NCBI GenBank assembly: GCA_037974965.1
Contig: JBBPFI010000005.1
Location: 992,001 to 1,056,000 of the forward strand
Direction: 5' to 3'
DNA length: 64,000 nucleotides
Source: Dacryopinax spathularia
Lineage: Eukaryota > Basidiomycota > Dacrymycetes > Dacrymycetales > Dacrymycetaceae
Shown here: positions 25,135 to 36,837 of the stretch, piece by piece
Layout of the letters: the number at the start of each line of letters is the position of its first letter
Position numbering within the stretch: position 1 is the first letter of the stretch
The notes under the pieces: model-generated
What the model was told of the DNA's origin: nothing
The model's input: the letters and a program-made list of their open reading frames with translations, nothing else
The model's database searches: none
Made by a program: the position numbers and the translations under genes

Positions 25135-25843
25135 CTAGGTGGCTGACGTAGATGCGGTATTCCGTGAGCCTTTGTGAGTTCTTATTGGTTGCAAGGACCA
25201 CGGGTCAAGCCATTCATCATCTGTGCAAACCCGCATTGGAGACGGCAGGATGGACTTGTCTTTGCATATGAAAGTTGAGTACCATGGAGACCTCTGGGGA
25301 TTCGCCAGCGCTTCCTCTGCCTTTCCTTTCAGGATTACCCAGAAGCCAATATGGTCAGGAAGCTCTGGATATGGGGTAGACCAAAGGGGATTATGGATGA
25401 ACAAGCCGTCATAGTCCAGGGTACGCAAAACATTGTACCACAGGTCAAGGTGAAAATCCTCCGCGAGGCCACTCTTGTAAGTGTAGATCCTGGGCTGGGC
25501 GTCGAACGCCCAGGTCAAGGCTTGTTCGTTGAGGAGAGAGCCAGCCTTACAGACTTGCCATATGAAGTACATTTGGTCTCGCCGGACAATCAAAGGCACT
25601 CTCTCCCAGGGCCATGGCTGGGTAAGGTTTCCGGGCTTGTTCAACGAGACGGTAGGTCCAGACCTCGCCTTTGGCGTTGCAGTACACGAACGACCACTGC
25701 GGAGTGACCCCTCGATAGTACTCACGCCTTTCGTGGTAGATGAAGTACACCACAGCTTTTGGGACACCGCGGTAGAACGGGAGTTCAGAGTTGGGGATCT
25801 CGTCGAAAGTTTGAGGGACAAAGCAGCTGAAATCGTCGGACAT
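25135..25843 (-). pseudogene. WSFVYC-family protein, copy A, one frameshift
   Basis: Unknown family with three members in this window (also 57998-60772 and 62468-63154). The ATG is at 25843 and the stop TAG at 25135-25137. The first part reads to QWSFVYCNAKGEVWTYRLVE. The second part, in another frame, continues PWPWERVPLIVRRDQMYFIW and QVCKAGSLLNEQALTWAFDA. The switch happens at an AAA run near 25630, where one A too many would account for it, and no intron could fit. The intact copy C has the same order (WSFVYCDSMGLTWSY, then PWRWHRVPFRVRREDLIFIW), so the break is in this copy or in the sequencing. Full length would be about 235 residues. No signal peptide or known motif is seen; the conserved core is Trp/Tyr/Arg-rich. 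Confidence 0.7.
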
Positions 25844-25941
25844 GCTGTAGAAGGACAGGCAGCAAACAGGTAGGTTGAGGGCACCGGAACACAGCGATGG
25901 ACGGTTGGACTGGGAGAGACGTTCTGACAGTCGATCGGTCC

Positions 25942-25949
25942 ATTATATA
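25942..25949 (-). promoter_or_regulatory. TATA box of copy A
   Basis: TATATAAT on the minus strand, about 100 bp before the ATG at 25843. The same octamer with the flank CTCTATATAATGG occurs before copy C, and CTCTATATAATACC before copy B. Confidence 0.65.
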
Positions 25950-26439
25950 GAGGACGACTTCCTTCTGAAGCCTTTTGTACGTATGAGGGGACCACTCGCA
26001 GGCGGCGTTAAGCTACAAAGGAGAAAAAAAGCATCAGAGACGACGTACGCGAAAGATGAGCGGGGGATTGAGAGCCCGATGTCATCCAACTTCTGTGCAG
26101 GTGGCCACTGCTAGCCTGAGAACGCACTGAACCCCGGGGAGGGATACTTCCAATTGACATCGGGAGTTCAAAGTACCGTAGCTGGTCGATGCCAGTCCAA
26201 GCCCGGATAGAGAGTGCCAGAGGGATGCAAGTCAATAAAAGAGCTGCTCCACACGAAGAGGCGAGCTGCGTGCAGACAGCAACCCGTAGGCATTAGAGGC
26301 GACGATCGACGACAGTAGTACGGTGCCAGGCTGCAGTACTGTATCGTACAAGACAAGCTGCTGGAAGATGAGGTGGCTTAAGAAAGATTGTCCCATACTC
26401 GCTTCAAGTGGTGTACAGAGGGCGTCGTCCGCAGAGCAC

Positions 26440-26530
26440 AGTAAGAAGAAAGACAGAAGAAGACAGACGGAGCTGTAGCCGGCCAAGAACCGCACCCGAT
26501 GAAAAGCACCCGGTCGTTGCGCGTGAAAAA
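26440..26530 (-). repeat. Short interspersed repeat, copy 1 of 3
   Basis: On the minus strand, GGGTGCTTTTCAT preceded by ACGCGCAACGACC and followed by GGCCGGCTACAGCTCCGTCT. Similar blocks are at about 57185-57240 and 61960-62060 (GTGCTTTTCATTCC then CTCAGGCGGCTAC). Copies are diverged; no ends are defined. Confidence 0.45.
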
Positions 26531-26876
26531 ACGCCGCCGTTTCTCGCGTTCTGCACTTCTTTCCCTTCTCACCCGTTCTCTTCGGTCCTCAATCCTTCTG
26601 CTCTCCTGTCCTTTTGCTCTGGCTCGCGTTCAACTTCATCTAACCCCCTCAATTCACTACACCGCCGGTCACTCGCCAGGTGGAGTTCATGTGGAGCGGT
26701 TCCGTATTATTTTCCGCTGGACCGTCCCTATGACGGCCCTATGAATGGCCTCCAGGTCCCTTACTAGACTGACGGCAGCAGGTAAGTATGCCGTCAACAT
26801 TGACACAATATGGAAGCTGTTTATAGTACAATTAATGACAATGTGCTATTACTATCTACTGCGTGACATCTTTTTG

Positions 26877-26914
26877 GATAGGAATAGGTTTCTGACGATT
26901 AAGCGAAGCCTCAT
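26877..26914 (+). repeat. 38-bp exact repeat, copy 1
   Basis: GATAGGAATAGGTTTCTGAC followed by GATTAAGCGAAGCCTCAT. The identical 38 bases occur inverted at 29380-29417, and 30 bases with one mismatch occur inside an intron at 27561-27590 (same orientation as 29380, opposite to this copy). Flanking bases do not match, so the repeat is exactly 38 bp. Confidence 0.85.
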
Positions 26915-27005
26915 CGCAAACCGTGGAAGACCTCATAGAGCATAAACCCTTGCATATTTTACCGCGTGCACCACAAACGAATGAAGAAAAGAAGAGAAAG
27001 TATAT

Positions 27006-28808
27006 CTAACCCGATCCACATCCTCCCTTCGCCAGCTTGGCCCAGTAAGAAGCGGCGATGGCGAACCCAGTGGCGAGCAGAAGAATCACTGTACATATTG
27101 TTAGTATTTCGGGCAACGAGTTAGTTGGGAAAGGGGACGGACGAGTAAAGAAAGCAACCATCCAGCCCCACTTCACTGTAAGTATCCCCCAGACCTGCGC
27201 CTTCCACCCTATCACCCCCACCAAATTCCCTGGCAAGTCCCTCGCCGGCATACCTGTATTGGGTACGAAAAAGTTCTTGAAGTTGGCGAACGGCGCCATT
27301 CCCGATCCCGCCCATCCGTAGTACCACATGCACCAAACCACTTTTCCCTCCCAAGCCATTATCTCCCACTCCCACCAATTCCCCATGTCCCTCGCGCGAC
27401 GCGTATACGCTCGAATAATCTGGCGTCTCTTCCATTCGAGTTTGCTTGCTTCCCGCCCCAAGCCCCACATCATAACGGGCGGGCGAATCGACATTAAGGA
27501 CCGCATTTCCCGGAGGGAAGTCGGCATGCCCTCGGGACGACATTTGCGCTTCTTGTCCTGGCTTGATCGTCAGAAACCTATTCCTATCAAACATCTCACG
27601 AACAGACTTACCGGTTGTCCATTTGTTGTCGGTTTGGTCCAGCAAATCACCTCATTATCGGCAAACTGATGGGTTGGACTCCCTGTCTCCCATTGGTGCC
27701 CATCCGTATGTGCCGCGGCGATGTTGAATAGGGCGCGCACAATACTGCGCAAGGCGTCGACGGGCGGATTGTACCACAGCTCTGAACCGTCGGTCGTGGG
27801 AAAGCTGGTACCAGCCCTGGCTGTCCCAGGGGCGGTGGCAGCCCTAGTAGTTGGTGGGTGGGGATCACTGGTGCCGGTTGAGTTTTCGTTCGCGCTTTCA
27901 GGGGCTGTAGCCTCAGCGCTGACGCCCTCAACTCCGATGGCGTTATCATCTTGAGCCTTGGGCTGAGCAGAGCCAGTCTGGATTTTGTGAGTCGAAGTCG
28001 CAGGGCCCCTGTTTGATTCGATGGGCCTGGTCGCCTTCGTCGTCGCATCCTTCGGGCTGTTGCTGCCCTTGAAAGTAGTTGGAAGGGGTGGGGCCGGCCC
28101 AGCCTCCACTCCTTCTGCCTCTGAGCCAACCAATGTCGCTGCTGTCGCGGCCGTCGGTGATGTGGCAGCCGTCGAGGTTTGTACCTCCGCCGGTCGACGT
28201 CAGGGTGAAGTATGCGCGCTGGAGGAAGGCCCAGCTTCGCCGACGCCGGCGACTGGCGAGAGCATGCCCTGTGCCTCCAACGAAGATACCCAGATGGCTT
28301 CGCGAAGGTCCACGTCGTTCGTCTCGTCGTTCGCCTTGTCGTCCTCTTCCTGCTTGACGCCATCTTTCTTTTTGCCCTTGCCGCCACGTTCATGTTCCTT
28401 CTTAGGCGCGGCGGCACGTCTCTCCCTCTTCTTGCCCTTGTGCTTGGCCATTTCCTCGTTGTCCGATTCGTCGTCCGAGCTCAACTCGTCTCCCGACTCG
28501 ACTCCCAGGATTTCATCGATGGCCTTTTGCTCGTCCTCGCCAACAAATACTCCGACCATCGCGCTTACCACCTTCTTTGACCACTTGCGCTCATCTGGCG
28601 TCAGCTCCTCCTCGGCTTCGACCGCTGTCCGTTCGGGCTGGTATCCTGGGAGTCGGCGAAAAGGACGAACGCAGTCGCGGTAGATTGAGGTTGCCAGCTG
28701 CTTGTTTTTGGAGGGCTCCGAGGGGGGATCAGGGGGCTCCGACCCGTCAGAGGAGGCCGGTCGGGGGTTGTTGTCCGTCACGTTCATGAGGGTATGAGTA
28801 GGAGCCAT
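27006..28808 (-). CDS. Unknown protein with C-terminal membrane segments
   Basis: No family recognised. The ATG at 28808 starts an N-terminal part that is disordered and charged, with a Lys-rich block (KHKGKKRERRAAAPKKEHER). A middle Ala/Thr/Pro-rich part contains ELWYNPPVDALRSIVRALFN. A 54-nt intron at 27558-27611 (GTAAGT donor, TTCTGAC branch site, CCAG acceptor) leads in frame into a Trp-rich segment (MGNWWEWEIMAWEGKVVWCM), two hydrophobic stretches (VWGILTVKWGWMVAFF and ILLLATGFAIAASYW, the latter after another short intron near 27090-27143) and a C-terminus KLAKGGCGSG. The link near 28190, between the first and second parts, is not resolved: it needs an intron or a frameshift there. Likely a membrane protein; the location is inferred only. 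Confidence 0.5.
27561..27590 (-). repeat. 38-bp repeat, partial copy inside an intron
   Basis: Thirty bases match the 38-bp repeat with one difference. They cover the presumed branch site CTGAC and run almost to the acceptor of the 27558-27611 intron. Confidence 0.8.
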
Positions 28809-29195
28809 TGAGGGAGGGGGGGTTATGTTGGAGTCGGTGTGGGTATATAATGTCGATGAATGTGGTGGATGTGGTGAATGTGGTGAGAAGAAGGCGACAA
28901 GCAAGGGATCATCACCGATCCGCGTCAGGTGACGGCATATACGGAGACGCGCCCCCTCTCCGGGTGTATTGGTCCCCGTCAGCCGCTGTCATTGCCTCAA
29001 AACCCTCCTGTCCCTCAACTTAACAGCCTTTCCAACCAAACCTACATCTCTCTAAGTACTTTGCAGTTCTCAAATCCTTCTGAAACACACACATATCAAC
29101 CCTTTCGTGGTCAAAGCATTACATGCCCTCACCAGGGACAAAGGTATGAGCTAATTAAATCCCCCAGGCTGGCACTGAAAAACAACGTGTAGAGC
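28809..29195. other. Intergenic between divergent genes
   Basis: 387 bp between the minus-strand gene ending its 5' side at 28808 and the plus-strand gene at 29196. It holds a GTGGTGAATGTGG-type short repetition near 28855-28895; no further gene is seen. Confidence 0.4.
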
Positions 29196-30851
29196 ATGGC
29201 CATGCCCACTGATACGAATATGGAATACGAGTTGGAGGACGTGGGCAGACCTCAGATGGGTCAGTCCCTATCAGGGTGGCAATCCGTGGACGGTGGTGAT
29301 GCTCACGCGATTTGTGGTGCAGGTGTTCATTCCGTCTTCGAGGTCAACAAAGAGGATCCTGTCCACCTCCATCAAGCCCATGAGGCTTCGCTTAATCGTC
29401 AGAAACCTATTCCTATCAATGATGCCATCCGTGCTTGTGAGGCCGACCTCGCAAGCACGGGCAGCATCGACACAATTTCCTCTGATGAGGACACACATCA
29501 CCGAACCCGCGGCGACTCGTTCAACACCAGTGGATATGCGTCCACGAAACCTTCCACCTGTGTTGAAACGGCCGATTCAGCTGCTTTTGCCGAGGCTGAG
29601 ATTGCCGTGTGTTCCGGAGGCGAAGCACCGAACATAACTACCTCACCCTTGACCGACTCCCCTCCTCGTTCTTGCATGAGCTTGCCGTCCCCTCCCGTTA
29701 CTCCGGAGAAGGACGCTACTCGTGCTCGCGTGTCACAGCGACCGTCCGGATGGCATACCCCGCTGCTGCATTCTTCGCAGCTGCGTACATCCCAGCTGCG
29801 ATCCGCCTCAGCTTCTCCGATCACCCCTCCAGAGTCCCCGGAACCGGACTCCCCGGAGGACCTTGCGACCGAAACCAAGGCAGGAGACAGTCCTGTCGAT
29901 TGCTCCATCTCGGAGCGTCTCTCGCTCGACTCCCAGAACCTGGATAATGACGATGTTGTGGTCTCAACTGGCCAAGCCGTCCACGAAGATGTTGGCATCA
30001 CCCCTGTCACGAACCCTACCATCGATGATGACGACGTTGTGGTCTCAAGTGGCCAAGCCGTCCACAAAGATATTGGCATCACCCCTGTCATGAACCCTAC
30101 CATCGACAACAGCGTCATATATGCCGGTGCCGAGATTGCGGGCGACGTCGGCAATACCACCACCCACAATGCCGTGAAAGATGACAGCACCGATCTTCCC
30201 AAGACCATGGTGTCCGAAGAAGTCGACATGCTCCCCTTGCAGAATGCCATGAACAAAGTTGACGCCATAGGGGCCCCTTCCGACGTTTATGGAGACATTA
30301 AGATCCCTGCTGTTCAGAATGTTCCCACCGGCAATGGCGGCTTCCGTGCCCGTTCCGCTTACTACGGTAGCGGAGGTGTGTCAACCAAGGTGGTGAATGT
30401 GCCCGATCGTACTACGCCACCCGGTCCCAGGGGATACTACGGAAGCGGCGGGGTAACCACCAAGGTCATGGACGTCCCCAAACCCCTCAAGCGCAAGTCC
30501 TTCGAGGATGAATACTTCACGGTGAAGCCGCTCGGTGGTTCTGCCGAGGCTAAGCAGTTGCTTGCGGAGCAGAAGTCCGCTATCGCCGAACAATATTTTG
30601 CGGCCATGGCGGCCAACAAGAGCAATAGCAGGGAGCGTCGCAGGGGCTGGCTCTCCACTCTGCGTTTCCGTCGTCACACGTCAGGGACCAATTCGCCTCG
30701 CCCTTCTACGCCTATTAATCCTGCCGACGAGGGCAGGCTTCCGTCCTTGGCATTCCCTGACCTTCACTCGCCTGGATCCCAGTTCCCCGCATCCATCCGG
30801 GTCGATAATGGTTCATACAGCTCGGCAACTGCTTTCGGCGGCCGTTGTTAG
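29196..30851 (+). CDS. Low-complexity protein with internal repeats, 551 residues
   Basis: A single open frame from ATG 29196 to TAG 30849-30851; no recognised domain. Two internal tandem repeats are visible. The first is about 30 residues repeated twice (DDVVVSTGQAVHEDVGITPV and DDVVVSSGQAVHKDIGITPV, near 29950-30120). The second is YYGSGGVSTKVVNVP and YYGSGGVTTKVMDVP, near 30360-30480. The C-terminal third is basic (RERRRGWLSTLRFRRH) and Ser/Pro-rich with LPSLAFPDLHSPGSQFP. Most of the protein is predicted disordered by composition. The 38-bp repeat lies inside this frame in antisense (29380-29417), encoding part of SLNRQKPIPIN, so the frame here absorbed or gave rise to it. A regulatory or scaffold role is possible but not shown. 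Confidence 0.6.
   Translation: MAMPTDTNMEYELEDVGRPQMGQSLSGWQSVDGGDAHAICGAGVHSVFEVNKEDPVHLHQAHEASLNRQKPIPINDAIRACEADLASTGSIDTISSDEDTHHRTRGDSFNTSGYASTKPSTCVETADSAAFAEAEIAVCSGGEAPNITTSPLTDSPPRSCMSLPSPPVTPEKDATRARVSQRPSGWHTPLLHSSQLRTSQLRSASASPITPPESPEPDSPEDLATETKAGDSPVDCSISERLSLDSQNLDNDDVVVSTGQAVHEDVGITPVTNPTIDDDDVVVSSGQAVHKDIGITPVMNPTIDNSVIYAGAEIAGDVGNTTTHNAVKDDSTDLPKTMVSEEVDMLPLQNAMNKVDAIGAPSDVYGDIKIPAVQNVPTGNGGFRARSAYYGSGGVSTKVVNVPDRTTPPGPRGYYGSGGVTTKVMDVPKPLKRKSFEDEYFTVKPLGGSAEAKQLLAEQKSAIAEQYFAAMAANKSNSRERRRGWLSTLRFRRHTSGTNSPRPSTPINPADEGRLPSLAFPDLHSPGSQFPASIRVDNGSYSSATAFGGRC
29380..29417 (-). repeat. 38-bp exact repeat, copy inside a coding frame
   Basis: Exact inverse copy of 26877-26914, within the 551-residue frame. 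Confidence 0.85.
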
Positions 30852-32210
30852 GTTCTCTAGCCTTTCAACGGCCGCCAGGTTACCAAATGTCTGCAATTTG
30901 GTCCCCACCCCTAACTACTTGGTGTGGACGTGTATCTGTGCGCGGTGCGGCGGCAGTGCATGTCGTCCTGTCCTTACTCCTTGCCCGCGGTCTTCTACCG
31001 CGTTCTGTCTTTACTCCTCCCTCTCTCCCTTTCCTCAATCCGCCCTGCGTTCCCAAGGCCATGCTCCCACTTCATGTGTCCCACCTACGGTGGGTTTGCT
31101 TACGATTGCTTTGCGTCCATCACGTTTCTACGCCTCTCAGATGGCCTCACATTTGGCCTGTGCTTACCGGAAACGGTCTGCCAGCCACTGTGGCTTATGC
31201 TATGTGCCCCTGCGCACCTATTCCTTTTGTGACGACTCTCTCGATTTCTGGCTTGCTATGGCTACGGCCATCATTTCTCACGTTTTCTTGCTGGCCACGG
31301 CCATGACTCCTACGCCTCCTTTTCTTTTCTTATTGTCCTTTCTGCGATGTCCCATGACGCTCGCGCTCCATACTGCTGTACCAACCCTCCATGTCTGTGG
31401 ACTAAGATGACCCCGTATCGTCGTAGTGTATGTAAATCGGGGACTGTATCATGCTGTGGCCCTCGCACAGCAGTCAATGCCATCGATATTGTTCCCAAAT
31501 TTAATGGTGCGGTGTGATCATACAGAAACTGGCATTTGGCAGAACGCGATAGGACCCATACGAACAGTCTGGTATACTGCAAACATTCATGAACCACTTC
31601 TAGCTACTCATGGTCCTGCTCCTTTCCAGACGCAATGCGGAGCTCAATCTGCAGATCACCCTCCCTCTTCGTCCTGCCCGGTTTACTCTCAGAGGCGCCC
31701 TCTAACGGTGCCAATCCCGTCTCGCCTCCATCACGGACCGTGGAGTCGCAGCGCCCGTCACTCAAATCCCTAGAGGCTTCGTCATCAGAAATCGAGCTTG
31801 ACGCTTCGCTGGTGTGCCGGGTAGTTGGAGTAGTTGGGATAGGGGACATCGAGTTGGTCCCCAGTTGCTGGTCGGCAGGCACAGTCACACCGATCGAATC
31901 CGCCGTTTCGTAGCGCAGCATCCACGCATACGGCGGAGCTGCAATCGGGCGGGAGTCGTATACTTGAGTTGGCACATCAGCGCGCACGCCAGAAGCTCCT
32001 AAGCATTGTCGTCCGGGCATGGCTCGTAACTGATCTGAGCGGTCGCGCCGAAGACGGACTTTGAAGGCCTGTTCGATCGTCTCAGTATATCTGCGTTCAA
32101 ATGCCAATTACTACTCGTACCATCTTGATATCGTCCTCACGAAACGATCCTTTCAGCTTCAGAGAGCCCTGTTGAGGTACTTCGGCCGTGATTAGCATAG
32201 GCGGTGAAGG
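30852..32210. other. Mostly non-coding; one doubtful minus-strand frame
   Basis: A C-rich motif (CCCCACCCCTAACTACTT) sits at 30902, the leftmost copy of the motif family described for 32-53 kb. A minus-strand frame at 31604-32107 (about 167 codons, Ser/Asp-rich, opening from a TTG, with no good ATG near its start) could be a gene but has no support beyond length. Confidence 0.3.
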
Positions 32211-32213
32211 TCA

Positions 32214-35200
32214 GTGATGGAAGACAAAAGACTTGAGAGTTGTCAGGGATGCAAACATTGTCGCGAGGAGGGTGTTGTTTTGCACGTGCTGTGCAGCCAT
32301 CCCTCGCTCACCGTTATCTTCGACCTCTTGCATACTTCGACAATGCGTCGCCAAGATGACAATCAAGCTATGTCGCCGCACGACTCATCAATCGCCTTCC
32401 GGGGAAAGCAATGGAGTTGTCAAGCGTGTGATTCGAGCAGCGGCGACTGGAAGGACTTGAGATGACTGGCCCCCCACCTGAAGACCACCAAACACCATCG
32501 CACGTCGCAGCGATTTCTGCGGCTCAGACAGAACAGGCTGCAGCTTGGGACATTGTCACGGGCTGCATCCACGTCCATTATCGATCTTATCGATCTTGGC
32601 AATGCTGAAGAACCATTCGACGCTCCTTTCTCGACTCACGATCTTGAGGCCGCTACTACCCTGCCTCCGACCTTCGAGGCAAATGGACCGCCTTTGGAAG
32701 AGCAGCTGGATGGTTATATTATGGAGTCTATGCTTGAGGGTGTCTTGGAGGTGGAGAGAGCTCAATCTGAAGACGAGGACTGGGACATTGGCAGGGATGA
32801 ACGGGGTGAGTGGCCCTTGTGCATGTACCATGGTGGTCATGCGATCCCCACCCCTTTAACTACTTACAGGGTCGCTGTCCATACAGGATCGTATGGACAG
32901 CATGTACGGCGATGTATGCAACTGCGACTGGTACCCCTATCCCAATCGTGGAGTATGTCTTGGTCTCGCATCTGTATCCTCGCTGACGAGTTTCTTAGAT
33001 GCTCATGACGGATGTACTTACCCACGCCCCTCGGTTGCGATTCTCTCAAGCCCAGCAAGCGGCAATGTTCACCTGGGCCACCGTACTAGGAGCGTCGAAT
33101 GTGCCGACCCAGAAGGGCCTGCGAGCGTGGGAGACACTCTGCCTCGAGATGCTGGGCAACCCAGAGCGAAGATTCGCGTCGCTCTTGGGTAATGTCTTCT
33201 ACCTGAACAACCTCAGTCACGCGATAGCTTTGGTAGGTGATCGGTACCTCGTGTTTCTAATATGCTAATTGGGTACCTTAGGACTTCTCCAGCCCATCAG
33301 TAAGGGCTATGATGCGGTTCTATCCCACGCTCGACGGTGTGGCTCTGCGCGAATTCTGGCATGGGTCGCTCTGGCGGAATACGATTTCGGACGACGTTCT
33401 GACTCCTATGGTGAGTGTCGGAGGTCGCCATTGGTTTACTCATGAGCTTGTACAATGCTTCGACGGCGGATTCTTTATTCCTCTGCGTTGGGGGATGCTG
33501 GGGCCGAATGAAACCGAGCATGGGGTGGAGGGATGGATTGTCTCGGTGGAAAACGTAAGTTCCATCGAGGCCGCGACATATAACAAATACTCATCCTTAA
33601 ACAGGGTGAGCTTCATGTAATCGATGGCGGGCGACAAATAAGGCGGGCAGAGGACTTCGAGTACGACTTCACAGAGCTAGCCCCGCTTTTCCTGTCCGAT
33701 CAACTGAGGTGGCATCGTACGCTATCCCCTCTCGTGCAAGGCTTTAGCTGACTTGGTGATAGCACGGTCGAAACAGCACGGCGAAGCCATGCCGAACCCA
33801 TGGCGGGCTAGAAGCAACGGTCACATGGTGTTATCCGTCCCGATCATGGTATGGGCCGACGATGTGTCCGGGAACGTATCCAAAGCGTGGAACAAGCACA
33901 TATGCATGTGCATGTCCAACCTTTGTCTTCCCCGATCGGAATTAGAAAGAGAGTCAAACATCCACTTCTTAGGGACATCTCAATTCGCTTGCCCCTTGGA
34001 GCTTATGGAAGGGCTGGTGCGCATGATCGAGTGAGTAGTACTCATCTGCCTTTATGGCCCCACCCTTTACTACTTAGACCAACCTTACCCCACCCCTGAA
34101 AACTACTTCGCTTGCACCCATGTACTCGCTGAGCTGATCATACTCAGGGATATCAACACTGGTGGTTGCGAAGCTTTCGATGCGGAGACGAAATTGCCTG
34201 TCCTCGTTCGAGTCTGGCTGGCTATATTAGCGGGCGACAACCCACTTCAAGCCGAGTTGTGCAGCCATAAAGGCATGCACGCAAACAAGTTCTGTCATCG
34301 TTGCTACGTCGGCGGGATGACCGCATATAAGCGCGAGCCGAAAGGGTATGGTGAGCTCTTTGAGGTGCGTAGAGTTACTAGATCCCGGAGTGATAGCTGA
34401 ACGGATCCGGTGCCAACAGCCAGGCGAACCGCGTACCAACGAACAGACCATCCAACATATCCGCGAGCTCGTGCATATGTCCCTACTGCCAAATCGGCAA
34501 ACGGCCTCGAACCTATACGCTTCCGCCCACGGGATCCGCAATACCATTGCGGAGGCCACCATATTGAAGCTTCAACATCTGGGAAGATCCCTGCGCGTAG
34601 GCCCAAACAACGAAGACATGATCCAGAGTAAGTTGAAGGATGCGTGGCATGAGGCCGGGGCGCCTTTCGCCATGAACCCTCTTCTACGGCTGAACTGTAC
34701 GTGCCTCAAGGATAAGTAGTAGGGGGGTGGGCTGATAAGGTCGCAGATCTGGACGTGCACATGGCGACACCTGTGGAAATCCTCCACACCTTCCCATTAG
34801 GTATCGTGAAATACCTATGGGGTGCGCTTGTTGAGTACCTTGATGTGAAAGCTGCCAAAGTACCCGATCGACCGGCGCCCCCCTTGGCGGGTGGAGGGTT
34901 GGCACTGCTGGAGATGAGGCTAGCAGCCCTCCACGAGCCCAGCTGGCGTCTTCCAAAGCTCAACCCCACGTACCTCATCCAACACCGGCGTCAACTGAAG
35001 GGAAAGCACTTCAAAACCCTTGCGCAATGTGTTCAGTTCGTCATTGAAGACCTCGTTGCTGCACCCGTACTAGAGGCATGGGTGCTGGTTGGGCTTCTCG
35101 GCACCATGCTGTGGACTTACGACATTGACAACAAGGTCCAATATGAGGTGCGTGCCACATCGCCGTCAACTCCTTCTTGTCCCCACCCCGCTCTACTTGG

Positions 35201-36469
35201 CCTCGCCCCCACCCCTCAACTACTTACAACCCCCTGAGCGAAAGTATGCATGCTGACTGAGACGCAGGGTGACCTGCAACCCCTGGTTTCAGCTATGATC
35301 CACGCCGTGGCACGCGTGGATCCTGTGAAGATGTTGAGCAAGACGAAATTGCATGCGGCAACACACGCGGCTGATGATATCATGCGCCTGGGCCCCGCCG
35401 TCCTCTTCTCTACCGAACGCTATGAGTCGTTCAACTCCGTATTCCGCATGTGCTCCGTGCTCAGCAATCGGCAAGCACCCAGCCGCAATATAGCGAGATG
35501 CTTCGCCCAATTCGCAAGGGTGAGGCACATACTGAGTGGCGGTTACTGGAAAGACCCCAAATCCCAAACCTGGAGGCAAGCAGGAGCCAACACCCGACAG
35601 GTCCAATATACCAGCAAGAGCGTGGCGGACTTGTTGGGCTTGAAATCAGAGGCAAACAGCGATGCCCGTACGTTATCTATCTGTCCCCACCCCTAAACTA
35701 CTTAGGCTCACAGACCGAGCAGATATCATCGGAAAAGACGGCAGTATGTTGCCCTGTCGGTGGAGAGACACAGATATATACCGTTTTGCGGGCACTGGAG
35801 CGTGGGACGCAGACCTCCAGCTCACGTTTGGTCACAGCCTGGTGACCCTCAACGGCGATCATGCGCCGTTGATGTCTTTTGTCGTGTGGAGAGACGTTGG
35901 GAATGAAGCGAAGGTAAGCGTTGCCGGCTGCGGAATTGGCTCACTTTGACGATTGATTGCGGCAGCTACGACTCGGGCGCATTCATCGGCTGCTGAAGCC
36001 AGTCGACCACATTGGAGACGATCCGGGACTGGTCGAGCTGCAGCTGTACCTCGTCGGTGAAGACCATCCAACGTTGGTCTGTCCGCAACTGATCGGTACC
36101 AAGACGAGATGTCTTGTAAGCGTGAGGGTAAGGTCCCCATTGTCGTGCAAGATCAGCGCTGGCTGAATAATGCGTCAGGGAGTGTTGGCATGTGTCAACG
36201 TTCAACACGATTGTAGTCTGGGCGGATGGTGTCCCGGACGAGAACAACGCAACCAGCAGCAAGAGCGCGAAAGCACCTCACAGTACACGACCCGAGTGCA
36301 GCACCAAGCCAACGACGCCTACCTATTGAACATCTTCTCATTCCACAATAGTTCTCTCATCCGGGAACTGCACGGCCGCAAGCACCAAACGCCCCTCTTC
36401 AGCAGCAACAGCGCAGAGCTACGACGCAGCCTGGCCCAACGGCTTGGCAAATCCACTTCGGCTAAGTAG
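32214..36469 (+). CDS. Large transposase-like protein (CACTA/KDZ-related type), about ten exons
   Basis: Belongs to a large family common in mushroom genomes that I associate with CACTA/KDZ-related DNA transposons; the exact class is uncertain. Segments in order: PLRWGMLGPNETEHGVEGWI (about 33480), VWADDVSGNVSKAWNKHICM (about 33850), then AGDNPLQAELCSHKGMHANK followed by FCHRCYVGG (about 34230-34320), HTFPLGIVKYLWGALVEYLD (about 34790), TKLHAATHAADDIMRLGPAV followed by YESFNSVFRMCSVLSN (about 35345-35470). It ends at the TAG after GKSTSAK. Introns are short; several contain CCCCACCCC-AACTACTTA next to the acceptor. In this family the DDVSGN-KQWN and HKG-NKFCRKC blocks are the conserved core. 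The N-terminus is not fixed. No terminal inverted repeat could be set with confidence. The frames are long between introns, so it may be recent or functional. Confidence 0.65.
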
Positions 36470-36837
36470 TTTTGGGGTGGGCACCAGAGAGGGAGATGGT
36501 CAATTTGCCCAAGCGGGTAGTAGTTGGGGGTGAGGACAAGCAGACCACCCTGCCACCCTCGGGATAATATCCATGTACGCTCATAAAGTCTCTAAGTCGG
36601 ATGCCATTGCTCTTCACTCGCACTTTATCAGGGCCGACCATCAAGGGATCTTGATTGAGCGGGCCGGTTACGGCCGACCCAGTTCAGCGGAAACGAATCA
36701 CGCGGTTCAACAAGACGTGCAAATTCTTGGGAGCAGGTTTGTGTCGTGCGGACTCTTGCCTCTTTTATCTGCCTTTGACGCCTGAACGCTGAACGAGCTG
36801 TTGCGGGCTCGTATACTCACCTTCTACCAGCTGATAA

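Noticed and set aside
31604-32107. Minus-strand frame of 167 codons
   Set aside because: Opens from TTG, is Ser/Asp-rich and lacks similarity or splice context; kept only as a note.
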